From contig JAQGDQ010000330.1 in the NCBI GenBank assembly GCA_030141605.1, forward strand, positions 192,501 to 256,500: a stretch of 64,000 nt of DNA, written 5' to 3'. Under the pieces are notes generated by a model. It was not told the DNA's origin. It searched no databases and worked only from the letters and a program-made list of their open reading frames with translations. Shown one piece after another: positions 11,545 to 34,176 of the stretch. The translations under genes and the position numbers were made by a program. Each line of letters begins with the position of its first letter. Within the stretch, counting starts at the first letter, position 1. The stretch comes from Tubiluchus corallicola. Taxonomy: Eukaryota > Priapulida > Priapulimorpha > Priapulimorphida > Tubiluchidae.

Positions 11545-12710
11545 GATACTTCTGTTCCGCCCATTTCTATTGTGAATTTATGTAATGAGAAGATTAAATA
11601 ATTACTTGTGGTGTATTAGAAACTCTATTAAGCTAGTTTCTATGTTTTCATTATTAATTACATGCGTTTGCACATCGCTTAAATTCAAGCAGGCTGCGCA
11701 ACTGCTTGTTGTGTAATACCCTGTACCTGTTTGTTATCTGGTATTTATATCAAAACCGCTCAGTAACTACCTGTGGTGTGTTATAAAATGCGCCCTTTAC
11801 ATGAATATGAAAGCATACACATTTTCCGAGGAGAATAAGATTTTTTCCAAAATGTCGCGCCCTTCAAACTTTGGCACCCTAGTTAGCGTATTGGTTAATA
11901 CGCCCCTGGAAATTTGTATCTTTGTGGCTTCTGTTATAGAATTCATTTTATGATTGCTATAACTCGATTAATGTGTGCGTTCACAGTGGACTTATTTGGT
12001 AAAATTTATTATTTTCTTTCCTAAAGTTTCAAGATGGCATAAAAGGATACCAGTGAGATGTGCTTATATTAATGTACGAATTTTACGCTAATAAATAAAT
12101 GTTCTGAATGTACTATAACTGTGTACATACGAATTTTGTGTTTTAACGATTGTAATTAGTTTATTAATACATTAAAATGATGTTGAACTTTAACATAAAT
12201 ACCAGAATACTTTTGCCGTTAATTAGATAGTAGAAAACAAAGAAGTCATAGGTCTTACCTTTATTTACAAATAGGCAAACAAGAAGCAGCAGCAGAAAGT
12301 AAAAGTCAATAGCGGTAATCTTCATTTTTTACTTTTCCTAAATCATCACGACCTTGATCTGCAAAAATCACCTTGCTTGGAGCTTATACCAGAACAAACT
12401 TTCTTCCATGTGTTTTGCATGTACAAGCCTCAGCTTTGGGACATGTTGTAGGCCGCTTACGCTTGTCCCAACACGGCTTCAAATAAACTGGCTTCAGCAG
12501 CGGGGTCCGGCTTCGTAAGCCGAATCATTATCAGCGGGGGATGTAACTGGAGCCGGAAAAGGAAATCTAATTAGTGCCTCGTGCCACCAGAAAACCATCA
12601 ATTTTAAGGGTGACCGGAAATGACCAAGAGAGAATTTCAAGGGTTCATGTGATACACACACGGCAACATTGATGATGATGACGAAAACGATCACTAACTT
12701 CTACAACAAC
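11545..12710. other. No gene seen
   Basis: AT-rich sequence. A 66-codon minus frame at 12494-12694 shows no recognisable domain. No RNA gene or repeat is supported. Confidence 0.45.
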
Positions 12711-12732
12711 AATGACTACAACTATAATGCAA

Positions 12733-12736
12733 AGTA

Positions 12737-12776
<40 letters not shown>

Positions 12777-13126
12777 CAGCAACAACAACAACAACAACAA
12801 CTGCCGCTGCCAACGCCACCACTACCACAGCAGTAGCAGCAGCAGCAACACCAACACCACCAACACCACCAACAACAACAGCAACCGCAACAGGACAACA
12901 ACAGCAACAGGACAACAACAGCAACAGCAACAGCAGCAACAACAACAACCGCAAGCCACCACCACCGTCACTGCTACTGTGGCAGCAACAGCAACAACAA
13001 CAACAGCAACACAACAGCTGTAGCAGCAGCAGCAGCAACGATCACCGCCACTGCCACTGTCACCGCCATCATCACCGCCACTGCAGCAGCAACAGAAACA
13101 CCAACACCAACAGCAACAACACCATC

Positions 13127-13193
<67 letters not shown>

Positions 13194-13200
13194 CAACAGC
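12733..13200. repeat. CAG/CAA/CCA trinucleotide array
   Basis: Long mixed triplets, ending in a pure CAA run at about 13129-13190. Frames reading poly-Gln, poly-Asn, poly-Thr or poly-Cys in all phases come from the repeat and are not called as genes. Confidence 0.95.
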
Positions 13201-13724
13201 TGTAGCGGCAATGACAGCATAAACGAAAATAACAAGAAATTTGGAAAAAATCAGAATGTTTAAGAGATTTCACATATCACCCTAATTGCCTCTCCGACTA
13301 GCTGATTTTGCAAGCGGGAAATATTTATTTAAGAGAACCGCTTATCCACACACGAAAATCTTCAACAAAATGTTAGTCTGGCAACGCGCTACTCGTTTCA
13401 GGTTGTAGCTGCAACTTATGTTGCTTCTACGCCACTCTAAATGGTGTGGTAAAAATATAACTCCATTAGAAACAGTTTTCATGTGCTTTTGATTAGTTGT
13501 TACCCTGGGTGTCGATCAACAAGATGGGAAACCTTGTGAGGTGTTCATTTGAAACGTGTAAAAACTACTTAACTTCAACCTGCTGATAGCCGAGAGAGAA
13601 TTTCTTGAAAAATAAAAAAAAGATCTTGTTGAACGGCCTAATTTTTTATTCCAGATTCTAACGTTTGTTCGTATAAACTTTAACGGTTACTGCAGACAGT
13701 ATCTTTGAAACAAGAGTAATTAGA
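13201..13724. other. No gene seen
   Basis: AT-rich sequence between a microsatellite and repeat R1. No supported feature. Confidence 0.45.
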
Positions 13725-14768
13725 GCAAAACCGGACCCAATCTTAAACTGTAGGTCAAAAACCTAGCCACTGGAGGGGGGGCAAGCCAGCCCAACTCAGT
13801 GCCGGTCCCTAGCCCGGATAAATAGGGAGGGTTAGGGTCAGGAAGGGCATCCGCCTGTAAAAACTGCGCCAAAACCTTCTATGAACGAGTCAGTGAGACT
13901 TAAAGGTAAAGCCCACAAAGAAGTGGTCAGACCCGCTCTAATCTATGGGCTGGAAGCAGTTACTCTAAAGAAGACCGAAGAGAAGAAAATGGGTGTGGTG
14001 GAGATGAGGATGTGGAGATGGATGGTGGGAATAACAAGAAGAGATAAAATTAGAAATAATAATATCAGAGGAACAGTAAAAGTAGTGGAAGCCTCGCAAG
14101 ATTGCGATGGTATGGACACCTGAAAAGAAGAGTCGGTGAAGATCTTGTGGGAATTGAAGACATAATTGAAGAGATGGTCAACAACAGGAATGCGTGGAGA
14201 AGACTCATTCACAACGGCGACCCCGCATAGGGAAAAGCTGGGAAGAAGAAGACTATATTTTCAAAAATAACTTTCGTAAAAAAAATTATTACCACACAAA
14301 CACAGTTTCTTCACTGTTACTGCATCTCGTCATTTGCTAGTTAGACGGGCGCGAGCGCCTGTATTTCCGAAATGCGTTGCACAAAAAAGGTGCTGCACCT
14401 CTCAGTTCAAGTGTTAGTTTGTGAACTACACACCTTCTTGCGTGAACTACAGCTCATGTATGAGCACAGAGGTAAATTTGAAATTTGAATTTTTGTCTTA
14501 AAGCTTGGCGAGTTTTAGTATCACTGTTTTGAATTTTCGCTTCTGCAAACGTGTGTAACACGTGGAATATTTTTCCTGTCGAAAATTATGTTAGTTTGTG
14601 ATGTCATCGATAGTTTTGGGATGACCCGCCCTCAATAAAGTTTACAATCTATTATTTAATTATCAGAAACGCTTTCGCAGTATTAATTGTGTTAAAATGT
14701 ATACTTTTCGCCGTACTTGCAAATGGGGTAGTATGTAAAAAATCATCTAGTCTTCCTTGAAGAAAACC
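13725..14768 (+). mobile_element. Dispersed repeat R1, copy 2, split by an RTE insertion
   Basis: The beginning, agcaaaaccggacccaat to about 13756, and the remainder from about 14253 (attattaccacacaaac and on) both align in order with the uninterrupted copy at 28888-29505. The intervening half-kilobase is an RTE-like LINE fragment, so this is a nested insertion. The 3' part holds gttagtttgtgatgtcatc and agtttacaatctat. Confidence 0.75.
13757..14252 (+). mobile_element. RTE-like LINE 3' fragment
   Basis: Begins with ccactggaggggg-type sequence and the hallmark GTCAGGAAGGGCATCCGCC. The frame at 13881-14123 encodes ALIYGLEAVTLKKTEEKK, then VEMRMWRWMVGITRRDKIRN, and continues after a one-base shift as LRWYGHLKRR and finally RRLIHNGDPA. 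This is the region after the reverse transcriptase in RTE/BovB-like elements. A frameshift and stop make it inactive. Confidence 0.85.
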
Positions 14769-14813
14769 GTTTACACCTATAGGCGTATAGTATATAGGCC
14801 TATAGGTGTAAAC
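14769..14813. repeat. Perfect 15-bp-arm hairpin
   Basis: GTTTACACCTATAGG at 14769-14783 and its exact reverse complement at 14799-14813, separated by 15 bases. It sits exactly at the 3' end of the R1 copy. Confidence 0.85.
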
Positions 14814-15009
14814 AGTTTTTATAATCTCTTGTTCTTAATCTGTAGGCCTCCAGACTATGGGCAGGAGATTAAATATAACAAGGTGTCACAATGACACGCA
14901 ATATTTCAGTTATTGAAGCCAGCGGGATAAGATTGACATCACGGTAGGTAAGCAAACCGGTAGAAAAATAACAACCACTGAGTGTTAGGCACGGTTTTAA
15001 AGCATAAGA

Positions 15010-15665
15010 AAACCCTCCAGTTACATAAAGCTTAAAAAAATTCGTCTTGAATACCATTTACTTACTGCCTTTTGCCATACAGGGTTTGTTTCGACAGTAA
15101 CGCTGTATAAAACTTGTAAATTTAAACTGTCGTGATAACCGTTAGGCGCAACCATTTTAATGGTAGGTCGTTTGAATTAAATTTTGATAACATTGCGTAA
15201 AGTTTAAAAAAGAATCAGAACATTCGTAGCGTACATGTAGCCTAATTAAGTAAAATTTTAAATTACTGTATCTTGTCAATAAGATTAAAAATAGGTTTTT
15301 GGTTAGTGAGTGGCGCACCCTGGAGGGTGAGTCAGCGACATTTTACCAACTGGTACAAACATTTTAAATTATCATTCCTAGTTTCATGAGTCTTTCCAGC
15401 AGGTAAGCAAAATGTTAAGTAATATAGATTTACACGGAAAGTTTTTGGGATATAATTTAACATTTCCTTTTCTTCCCTTGATTTATGTTTGCGTAGTGAC
15501 GTCATGTAATGGCACCATCGGTACAGTATCGCGGGAGATTTAAAATGAAAACAAACAAAAATTCATTTTAACGCAAATACGATCAAATTCCTGTGAAGCA
15601 GTGTAATTTTTTAAAGCGAATTTTCTGAAACCTACTTCAGGTGCCCCTTTTCTTGTCCTTGTAAC
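15010..15665 (+). mobile_element. Dispersed repeat family R2, copy 2
   Basis: Same order of landmarks as 36270-36960: tacagggtttgtttcgacagtaacgc-like start, gagtggcgcaccctggagg, tttcatgagtctttccag, gtgacgtcatgtaatggc, gaaaacaaacaaaaattc and an end at ttcttgtcctt. No coding frame. Confidence 0.75.
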
Positions 15666-15774
15666 TAACAGAAATGTTTTGCACAAGGAGATTGTTCATA
15701 GGCGGTGCAAGTTTTCTATTATAAATTTTCTACATTAAAAAGATAAAATATCTTAACATAAAAATAATAGCCAG

Positions 15775-16080
15775 CATTTTAGCAAAGACATGGATTTTAT
15801 TCAGACACAACATTTGCAGTATTTTGACACAATTAAGGTCATACTTGCGCAACATTCTAAATAAATAAAAATCCAAGTATTTAGCAAAGACATGGATTTT
15901 ATTCAGACACAACATTTGCAGTATTTTGACAAAATTAAGGTCATGCTTGCGCAACATTCCAACTAAATAGAAAATCCAGGTATTTAGCAAAGACATGGAT
16001 TTTATTCAGACACAACATTTGCAGTATTTTGACACAATTAAGGTCATGTTTCTGCAACAATCCAACTAAATAAAAATACA
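15775..16080. repeat. About 103-bp tandem repeat, three copies
   Basis: AGCAAAGACATGGATTTTAT recurs at 15781, 15883 and 15986. Units end in a variable aactaaataaaaatcca segment. The minus-strand frames of 60-88 codons here only read the repeat. Confidence 0.9.
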
Positions 16081-17194
16081 GTGTAAAAATAATGGGTACA
16101 AAAGTCAACATTGTGACAAGCAAATATTTTGTATTATTATTTTAATGCTGTATATATATCAACGTTTTCGTAAGAAAATTATTAGTATGAAAAAAATTTT
16201 TAATTGCTATTAGATTTCCAACATGATCAACCATAATTACCTCTATAAAGTTGTTTCTCAATAATTGTTCAACCAGCCTATTAAGATATAACATATTACA
16301 CGTTAAAGGAAAAACGAACGATTCAATAACACGAGTTCAGAATAAAGAATGCTCTAAAATATTGAAAACTGTAATAGCTTTTCTTAAATCAAAGCTTAGA
16401 TTAGATAATAATTACCTCAGATACTCAAATTTGATTAAACTTTCAAAGCTGCACGCGGCTCAGTGAATCTACTAAGATTGGCAACGGCGCCTTTTTGTCA
16501 CATTTGCGTGGCCGACAAATAGAAGGTGGTACCGTTATAAACATGATCATGAACTGCAGTGTTAGTTTCTGACGTCATATGACGTAGAGCCCATTTTCGT
16601 GACATCACGCATTTAAGCAGTAACACTTGAGCAAACGTGCTTGACGCGCAAGGGAAGACGCCTGCCATTGCACAAACTGTGGTAATTTCTGACGTAAGCA
16701 ATAGCTGTGTTCGGTTGCCGTTAATTAACTTTCTAAGCTGATTCAAATGTAAGAAACAATTGCTAACTTCTGTAGGCAAGAAAATGTATATTTTGGACAG
16801 TAAATTAAAATGATGTTGAGTCTAAACAATCACCCGGTTTTCCTTTAAGAAATAATTAGGTAAAGTTTAAATTTTTCAACCGCTACTGCAGTCTTCGTCA
16901 ATTAATCACAAGTGCATTTAAAAACTAACAATCTCAGTCTACTTAGGGTTAGATCAGGGTTAACAATGGATTTCAGATGTTTTTACATAAAGCTCCAAAA
17001 GATGGCGCAGCTATACAGCGCCTCACAGCCTTCTTCTAAGGTTAATATTACACAAAAAAATATACGAACAAAATACCTTAATCCTTGGAAACTACCTCAC
17101 GGATATTACATGCACTTATGCAAAAACGCCAAAACTTTACGACATTTCCTTAGATTATTCAAAATATATAAAAATTTCAAATCAGCAAGTCAAA
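16081..17194. other. No gene seen
   Basis: Frames at 16251-16466 (+), 16498-16779 (-) and 16912-17211 (+) lack motifs and splice context. A CRE-like TGACGTCA occurs near 16571. Confidence 0.4.
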
Positions 17195-18138
17195 AAAATC
17201 ATTGTAGATAGGTAATTATCGTTTAAATTAAGCAGTTTGAAGATTTACAAAAACACAGTTTCAAGACAAGTATAATCTGATCTATTTTCACGTGTTCTTT
17301 TCTCTTACACAAATAGTTTTAAACCTGAAGTCATGGTCTTAAGATGTTAGCGATAAATCTTTTTATTTGTAAATAAATATAATATACATGAATACGTAAA
17401 TATATACAAGGCCTCTGCTCGAAGGCCAAAAAATCAGTGCTGAAAAAGTCGTATGACACTACTGTTTAAATTTACAGTGGCTACTCTATATGTCCACCAT
17501 TTTCTATGCACCTGCTGAAAGAAGTTTCTCCCAGCAGCTGAGATGGCTTCTCACTTCTTACGGAGGTATTGGGGCCCAACAGTCGACACGTTTTGTCTCT
17601 GTATCAAATGGCATGCGGATCAAACATCAAACGGCTCTGTGCAGATGTGGCGCACTTTTGTCTTGAAGGGAATCTCTTATATTGAAATAAATCTTCCGAA
17701 TCACGGCATCTGGAATTCCCTTAAAGATAAAAGTGAATCAGCCGTTTGATGCAGAGGCAAAACAGTCTTTAAATAAGTGAAAAACTGTGTCAGCTGTTAG
17801 AAGAAACGTCTTCCCTTTGGTTACATTGAAAATGGCGGACACATAGAGTAGTTACTGTAAATTTAAACAATAGCGACATGCGATTTTTTCAGCACTGATT
17901 TTTTGACCACCGAGCAGAGGCCTTGTATATATTTACGTATTCATGTATATTATATTTATTTACAAATAAGAAGATTTATCGTTAACATCTTAAGACCATG
18001 ACTTCAGGTTTAGAACTATTTGTGTAAGAGAAAAGAACACGTGAAAATAGATCAGATTATACTTGTCTTGAAACTGTGTTTTTGTAAATCTGCAAACTGC
18101 TTAATTTAAACGATAATTACCTATCTACAATGATTTTT
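17195..18138. mobile_element. Large palindromic fold-back element
   Basis: The left arm, from aaaaatcattgtagatag to about 17510, is matched in reverse complement by about 17825-18138 (ctatctacaatgattttt), with few differences over more than 300 bp. Examples are aaggcctctgctcg against cgagcagaggccttg and cacgtgttcttttctctt against aagagaaaagaacacgtg. The central part is also partly inverted (gaagtttctcccagcagctg against cagctgttagaagaaac). No transposase. A fold-back or long-TIR MITE is likely; I could not identify a target duplication in the A/T-rich flanks. Confidence 0.88.
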
Positions 18139-19300
18139 ACTCCTTTTAGTTAATAGTGAAGTCATTCATTGGTGGAGAGTACCACTCTTGCCTTCACACT
18201 TGAAATTATACTAGAGTACGTAAACTATGTGCAGATAGAACTGTATCCATGGTGATTGTTGCAGGTACAAATGTTTTGGTCCATAACCACCTCCCAAGGA
18301 AGTATATGCATTGGAAGCCACAACAGACTGTAGTTCAACAAGCTAGACTACTTTTTCTACCTTGACATTGTATAGGTGGAAGTTATTATGTACACACGTC
18401 TCTGTTACATTTAAAATTTGACTTATAATTATACTGCTACCTTTTACTGACATTCTGGCTTTTTCTCGACTCAATATTGGACCAACAATGTATGTATACA
18501 TTTTTAGCTTTTTAGTGTAACGTAGTAATCTGTAGCACTTATTTTTCTAGCACTTATTTCAGTGGTTTTGTAGAGGCAGTAATTGTAGACTACAGAAAAT
18601 TTGTACTTTTTGCAGAATAAACTAACATAGATATGGGAACGCAACTTTGGTTTGAGCGTATACATTACACTGGCATTGAGTGCTTTTATTGTAGTTTTAT
18701 TGTTTTATATGTATGTAGAGTATGTAATGTATGTATAGAGCATGTTTTATATGTGTGTAAAATTTAAAAATTTTAAAACCTGGAGAATTTTTTACACTGG
18801 TGACTGTGAATTCAAAACCCTCTATCATTCTATGTGCTTACATAGTTTGGTTAGAATTTCTGAATTCGAATAAGATGGTTGTCATCGACGATACAGCTGA
18901 GATCTCGAGAACCTCCTATGTTCCAAACAAACGTCTCCACGCCTATAATACATGCAGAAATCATTAAACATGATAGCGTATCGTCGCTTAGTGTAGGTAG
19001 TTATGTGAATGTGGTACTATGTGTTCGGTGTTAAAATAAAAATAGCTAAATAGGGAAGGATATACAGTGTAGATAGCAGAGCACAAGTGAATTAAAAATG
19101 AGATGCTATACAACAAGTAATTGCCATAGAAAACACAATGAGTTGTTTGAAAACTATTAAAACATTTACCAGTAATACCTTATCAACATTACATAAAGCC
19201 AGATTATCATTTTAGTACTAAATCATTCAGAATGTAACGTAATCCATATCTTTCATGCTAACTAGTACTTTAAACAACATGATTATTAATCTATTTTAAT
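18139..19300. other. No gene seen
   Basis: AT-rich sequence without supported coding or RNA feature. If the VWA gene continues downstream on the minus strand this would be intron, but I found no further exon. Confidence 0.4.
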
Positions 19301-19346
19301 GGTAAATAAAGATAGTTTTTTTATATATATATATTTAATAATACAC

Positions 19347-19517
19347 ACACACGCACGCACGCACACACGCACACGCACACACCACACCACACCACACCAC
19401 ACCACACCACAGCACGCACGCACGCATGCACACACACACTCACACACACACACACACCACAGCACAGCACAGCACAGCACGCACGCACGCACACGTACGC
19501 GCGCACACACACACACA
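19347..19517. repeat. (CA)n / (CACG)n / (CACAC)n microsatellite
   Basis: Alternating CA, GCAC and CACCA units. A short AAAT-rich run follows at 19560-19612. Confidence 0.93.
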
Positions 19518-19813
19518 AATAAAAAAATAAGTGCTAAAAAATTAATTAGTAGGTCAATAAATGATTGAATAAATAAATGACTAAATAAATAAATAAATGT
19601 AAATAAAGAAATAAATTTAGAACGTTCTAATAATATACATTCTTGTTGCCGTGCCAGTCTTAGCTTATCCCTAAGTAAAACCCCGGAGACAATTTTCGGT
19701 TGAATTTCACGTAAAACTATGAGCCCTACAATACCAATACTAACGCAGAATCGCAACCCTTAATTACACAATTGAAAGCGCTTTGATAAGCAGGTCCTTG
19801 ATAGGTCTATGGG

Positions 19814-20388
19814 CAGGCTGCATAAGATTCTGGATATCCATAAAATAAGGCCAAAAATCCATAAAATAAAATTTGAAAAATCCATAAAATAAGAAATGCA
19901 TAAAATAAAAAAATATTTTTTTTGTGATTTTTTGTACAAAGTAACGAGTTGTAAGCATTGGCAACACTGAAAACGAACGTTAGAAGGAGAGAAAGAGAAA
20001 GAAAAGAAACCAACAAAAGCGCATTTCCGGATTTGCTTTTTTACATTGTTTTTTTTCTCATTGTCTTTTTGTTATCAAGATAGCGAAGTTTCAACCAAAG
20101 CATGAGTTCGGTCTGAAAATAACTGAGAGAGACCCAGCCACCAGAGACGTACTCTCTGTAGACTAATAAAATTAAAACGAAACCAATAAAATTAAAACTA
20201 AGTCCTGCGTGTTTAAAAACACGTTTCAAGCACTCCTGTTTTTACTTTTTAATTGATTTCCCCCTGGGCATCTCGTTCCAGATATAGTCTATTCCTTATT
20301 TTATTGATATCCATAAATAAAATTTCAAAAATCCATAAAATAAGCTATTTTGTTTATTTTATACATATCCATAATCTTATGCACCCTG
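19814..20388. mobile_element. TIR element, about 575 bp, hAT-like ends
   Basis: Starts CAGGCTGCATAAGATTCTGG and ends with the reverse complement of CAGGGTGCATAAGATTATGG. Inside both ends the word atccataaaataa is repeated several times in opposite orientations. The CAGG-G ends suggest a hAT-like element, but I see no clear 8-bp target duplication, so the class is uncertain. It lies downstream of the last VWA exon that I found. Confidence 0.65.
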
Positions 20389-20582
20389 GGGCATTATACT
20401 TCGGGACATTACTAATTTTTGAATAGAATTAGTCAGAGCCTACAATCAATTGTTTTAAAATGTCTCACTAGGGAAGAACAGCTTAGACGGGTGAGTTACA
20501 ATAGTGGGACAAAGTGGTAATCTGCATGTGAGGAAAGACATCCTATTCTTCAAATAGTTAATATTGTTAATAAGTTTCTTAC

Positions 20583-30333
<9,751 letters not shown>

Positions 30334-30596
30334 TTTGATAGCGTTGAGTTCAGGGAATCTTTCTGGATGTTTCTGAAGGATACTCAACGTTCCCAAGGAC
30401 ATTCACTATCACAAAGGCTACGCCAAATAAAGGAGTTCCAACTGCTCCAGTCTAATGAGAGTCGAAGTTTTCAAACTTACTTTTCAAGATAAACTGGTTC
30501 AAGCCCAACTGGAATCACGGCAAAACACTAAAGAAAGGGTAAATAAAGTCAAACCAAAAACGTTAAGCGTCTGTTGTGCAAAATTAGTACAACTAT

Positions 30597-30602
30597 TTTA
30601 TA
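30597..30602 (-). promoter_or_regulatory. Possible TATA box of the VWA gene
   Basis: TATAAA on the minus strand within AATATAAAATAG, about 265 bases upstream of the chosen ATG. Initiation about 30 bases downstream would leave a 5'UTR near 240 bases. Weak evidence in AT-rich DNA. Confidence 0.3.
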
Positions 30603-30708
30603 TTAAATACTAATATGATTCACTTGTGATTAATTCTTAATGAAAACAATAATGGACTTGTTAATGTTGCTACTTTTCTGCTATCGCAGTTTCTGTGTCA
30701 ATAAACTA

Positions 30709-30888
<180 letters not shown>

Positions 30889-31224
30889 AGATTTTTACTT
30901 CGTTGATGTTTCTGTTTTTGAATAAAGAAATTATTTTAGAGACACTCTATATGTTTTTTATTACAGCTGGGCACGTTGCAAGCAGTTCAGTGGCACTTAT
31001 ATAGTTTTACTTAATGCACGTGATTGTGAAAGCACCGGTACCTGTCTGATTATCAAGCATATTTCTCTAAAATGTAACAACGAAGAGGCAAAAATATCTG
31101 TGGGACGTTTGGATGTGGGTATGTCCTACTATAGAGACCATCTAGATGCACACAAGGCTTAGTGTTGTTCAACTTTTGTTTATCAGTATTTACCGCTTAG
31201 AAAATAGACAGCAAGTAATTTTAA

Positions 31225-31760
31225 CATTAGGCGTAGTACGAGGTTATTTATTAAGTGAGAGGCCAAGTCTTCTAAAGTTTTCCTTTCAAAGTTTGCGTTT
31301 CGTAATAAAAGTCCTTTAAGCGTTTGGTGTAATCACACTAAAGTCGCGAGCATTTTACGCTTGAGCTGTTCCATTTTGAATGCACATTCCTCCACCAATG
31401 ACGTCATTCATCGACTGAAGAAAAACCTCACACTCTAAATTTCTGCCTAAACAATAACATGTTTAAAAAATACATAGCTAATTTTGTGATATTTTTGCAT
31501 GAACATTACGTAAGCTGCAGAAGTTTGAATTAGTTTAAGCAGCGCGCCCGTACGGAAAGCCACGACGCGCTTACGAAAAGTCCACCAAATACGTCATAAT
31601 GTTGAAGTGAATGGCGGCTACCACCGTGCTTGGAGATTTCTATTCTATTAACTTTATGCTTTATGAACATTTTTTGCTAATTTCTTTATTGTATTTTTCT
31701 AATTTTTAAGTGATAACAGTAGGATAAACCCAACATGCTAAGTGACTTGTCTTTTAATTT
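31225..31760 (+). mobile_element. Dispersed repeat family R3, copy 2
   Basis: Contains ccaccaatgacgtcattc, acatagctaattttgtgat, gaattagtttaagcagcgcg, cacgacgcgcttacg and the end aacccaacatgctaagtgac, in the same order as the other two R3 copies. Confidence 0.78.
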
Positions 31761-32515
31761 AGAACTTATACGCAAAATTTAACAGCAAGATGAAAATGAG
31801 AGGAACGTAGGCTGCACATTTTCATTTTTTCCAAACCTGATTTAAAGTAATGAAATCCCATTAAATGATACAGCCGATCCATATCGAACTTCAGCCTTTC
31901 TCTTCACACTAAAAAATTTACCATTTTTCAGATCGGATAAATATTCTCCCGCGAAATTGAACAAAATCCCATTTTACTTCGTCATGCTGTCTATAAATTT
32001 AATGAATTAACCCGGCCAACAGCCTTTTTTAGAAAATTATCCTTTATGAATAAGAAACGTTCCTGTACTGCCACAACCAGCCATACTTAAGTGCCACGTA
32101 ATGTTTGATCCTAGCTTCCAGTATGCCAAAATGTATGTAAAAACGATTCACTGAGATGCATCACTCACTCGCCTTGTTTCGCACAATGTTCGCTGACCAA
32201 TGATCTTTGCTGATGCACAATTGTAACTGACGATCTCTGTAACCTGGAAAGATTTGACATCAACTCATTTTCCTCACCTTGAAACCTTGGAATTATCGGT
32301 TAATCGGAAAGCAATTTTCACCGACGCGCAAGAGCAACAAACCGGTGCTACTTGACAAGGTGTGACCCCATCCCGCCTGGCATCATCAGCGAATAATTTG
32401 CGGCATTTTGAAAACATTTTTAATTTCGTTTGCCGTTTGCCGCCTCTTGCACGAAAACTTAATTTGCTGTCATTATTAATTTTGTTGCAGTGAACTTTTG
32501 ATGCCAGCCTCAACT
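31761..32515. other. No gene seen
   Basis: A 79-codon minus frame at 32274-32513 has no recognisable motif. Nothing else is supported. Confidence 0.4.
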
Positions 32516-32555
32516 TTTGTTTTGGGCTACCAGTGCCATGAAGTTACTGATCTTA

Positions 32556-32608
32556 CGTTGTTGTTGGTTATTGCTGTTGCTGTTGTCTTTGTGGTTATTG
32601 CTGTTGTC

Positions 32609-32641
<33 letters not shown>

Positions 32642-32790
32642 TTCGTTGTGCTTCTTGTCGTCGGCGTCATCGTCGTTGATGTTATTGTTGATGTTGTTGT
32701 TGTTGTTGTTGAGGTGGTGGTGGTGGTGGTGGTTGTCATCATCATCGTTCTTGTTGGTTGTTGTTGTTGTTTTCGTTGTCATTGTAAATG
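32556..32790. repeat. GTT/GTC/GTG trinucleotide array
   Basis: Mixed triplets with a GTG run near 32713-32733. Frames in all phases are low-complexity and not called. Confidence 0.92.
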
Positions 32791-33129
32791 TGGTTGGCAC
32801 TACTAGTTCAGGTTTAAATAATTTGAGAAGGTTTTGGACACCACAGAACGTTAAATCCAGATCATTTTCAAGCCTTTTAGGTATCATGCACTAATAACTG
32901 CTTGAACATTGCAAAACTAAAATAATGTCTAAATTTTAAAAAATAGCTATCATAGCCTGTTGCCTAAATACAGAAGCATAATATTTTTGCAACACGTATA
33001 AGCAGTGTACTGTCTTACGTCACTTGTGAGACTAGAGGGACATTTTCTTACTTTTCCTTATTTTTTATTTAAATAAGCCTATTTCTGTAATTTTTATGTT
33101 TATAATAGCCTGACTTTTACATGTTTTGT

Positions 33130-34150
33130 AGATACAATAAAGGTTTTGATAGGGATAATGATCGAAGTTTATTCAAAAAATGACAGATACAGGTTTCCTT
33201 ACCCGATCATTGGTTTACTGAAATTTTGGTACTCATCTCAACGCATCAGCAAAACTGTCTCCGATTCACCTAAAATTAGTAATGGTGTTCGTCAGGGTGG
33301 TGTACTATCTCCGTTGCTTTTCTCCTTATATGTAAATGATTTATTAAAATATCTGTTCGTAAAAACTAATGCGGCTTATCGTCGTGGTAATATTATCTTT
33401 AACCATTTGCTATATGCTGACGACCTTTCCGTACCTGCTATGCAGAATTTTTTGACTTTTTGCTCATGATATTGACATTTTTAACGCTTAAAAAATGGAA
33501 TGTCTGTGCATTTTGTCGAATATTTTACGTGATGCAACTCCTGGTGATGTCATGCTCTGTGTCAGAAAAATCAGACTTAGTAACAACGTGAAGTATGTAG
33601 GTAACATATTGTCAGATAATAAAAAAAATGACGACGATATTCTTAATCAACTTCGTTTATTTTGCGTCAGAGCAAATACAATTGTAAGGCATTTTTCTTA
33701 TTGTACTAAGGATGTAAAACAAAGGCTATTTAAATCATATTGTTCGTCATTTTATTGTTCCTATCTTTGGACCTATAAATATTAAATATTACTTAATAAA
33801 CTAAAGTCTGCTTACTACACAGCTATGATAAAATTATTCAAATATAGATATGGTGCTCGAGCTTCTACAATCTATAATCATTTTTAACTTATTTTACGTA
33901 AATCTACATATAATCTTAGATGCCGTTTTTTAAACGCCTGAATTGTTTTATTAAAACATGTAATTTACAATGGTAATCTTTTTGCCCATTGGAATGTAAT
34001 TTGTTTGACATTCTGGTATATATCTTAACTAAATCTCTTATTATTCTTATTTTTTCTGCAAATTGTTAGTTTACGTTTTTAATTAGTTTTTTAGTAGTTA
34101 TTGGATTTTATGTCTACGAGCTGAAGCAAAAAATAAAATAAATAAATAAA
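33130..34150 (+). mobile_element. CR1-like LINE, RT domain to (AAAT)n tail
   Basis: 33146-33469 encodes reverse-transcriptase core: LLKFWYSSQ, then SNGVRQGGVLSPLLFSLYVN and the catalytic box LLYADDL. After one or two frame breaks 33495-33785 continues with VKYVGNILSDNKKNDDDILN and LFKSYCSSFYCSYLW. The 3'UTR ends in an AAATAAATAAAT tail at about 34130-34150. It is 5'-truncated and interrupted by stops. Its tail lies only about 30 bases from the putative acceptor upstream of the first LRR-EGF gene. Confidence 0.88.
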
Positions 34151-34176
34151 TATAACTAATTTTTATTATTATTTTC

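Noticed and set aside
16498-16779. 93-codon minus-strand frame as a VWA exon
   Set aside because: No VWA motif and no splice sites in matching phase; the missing VWA C-terminal exon was not found here.
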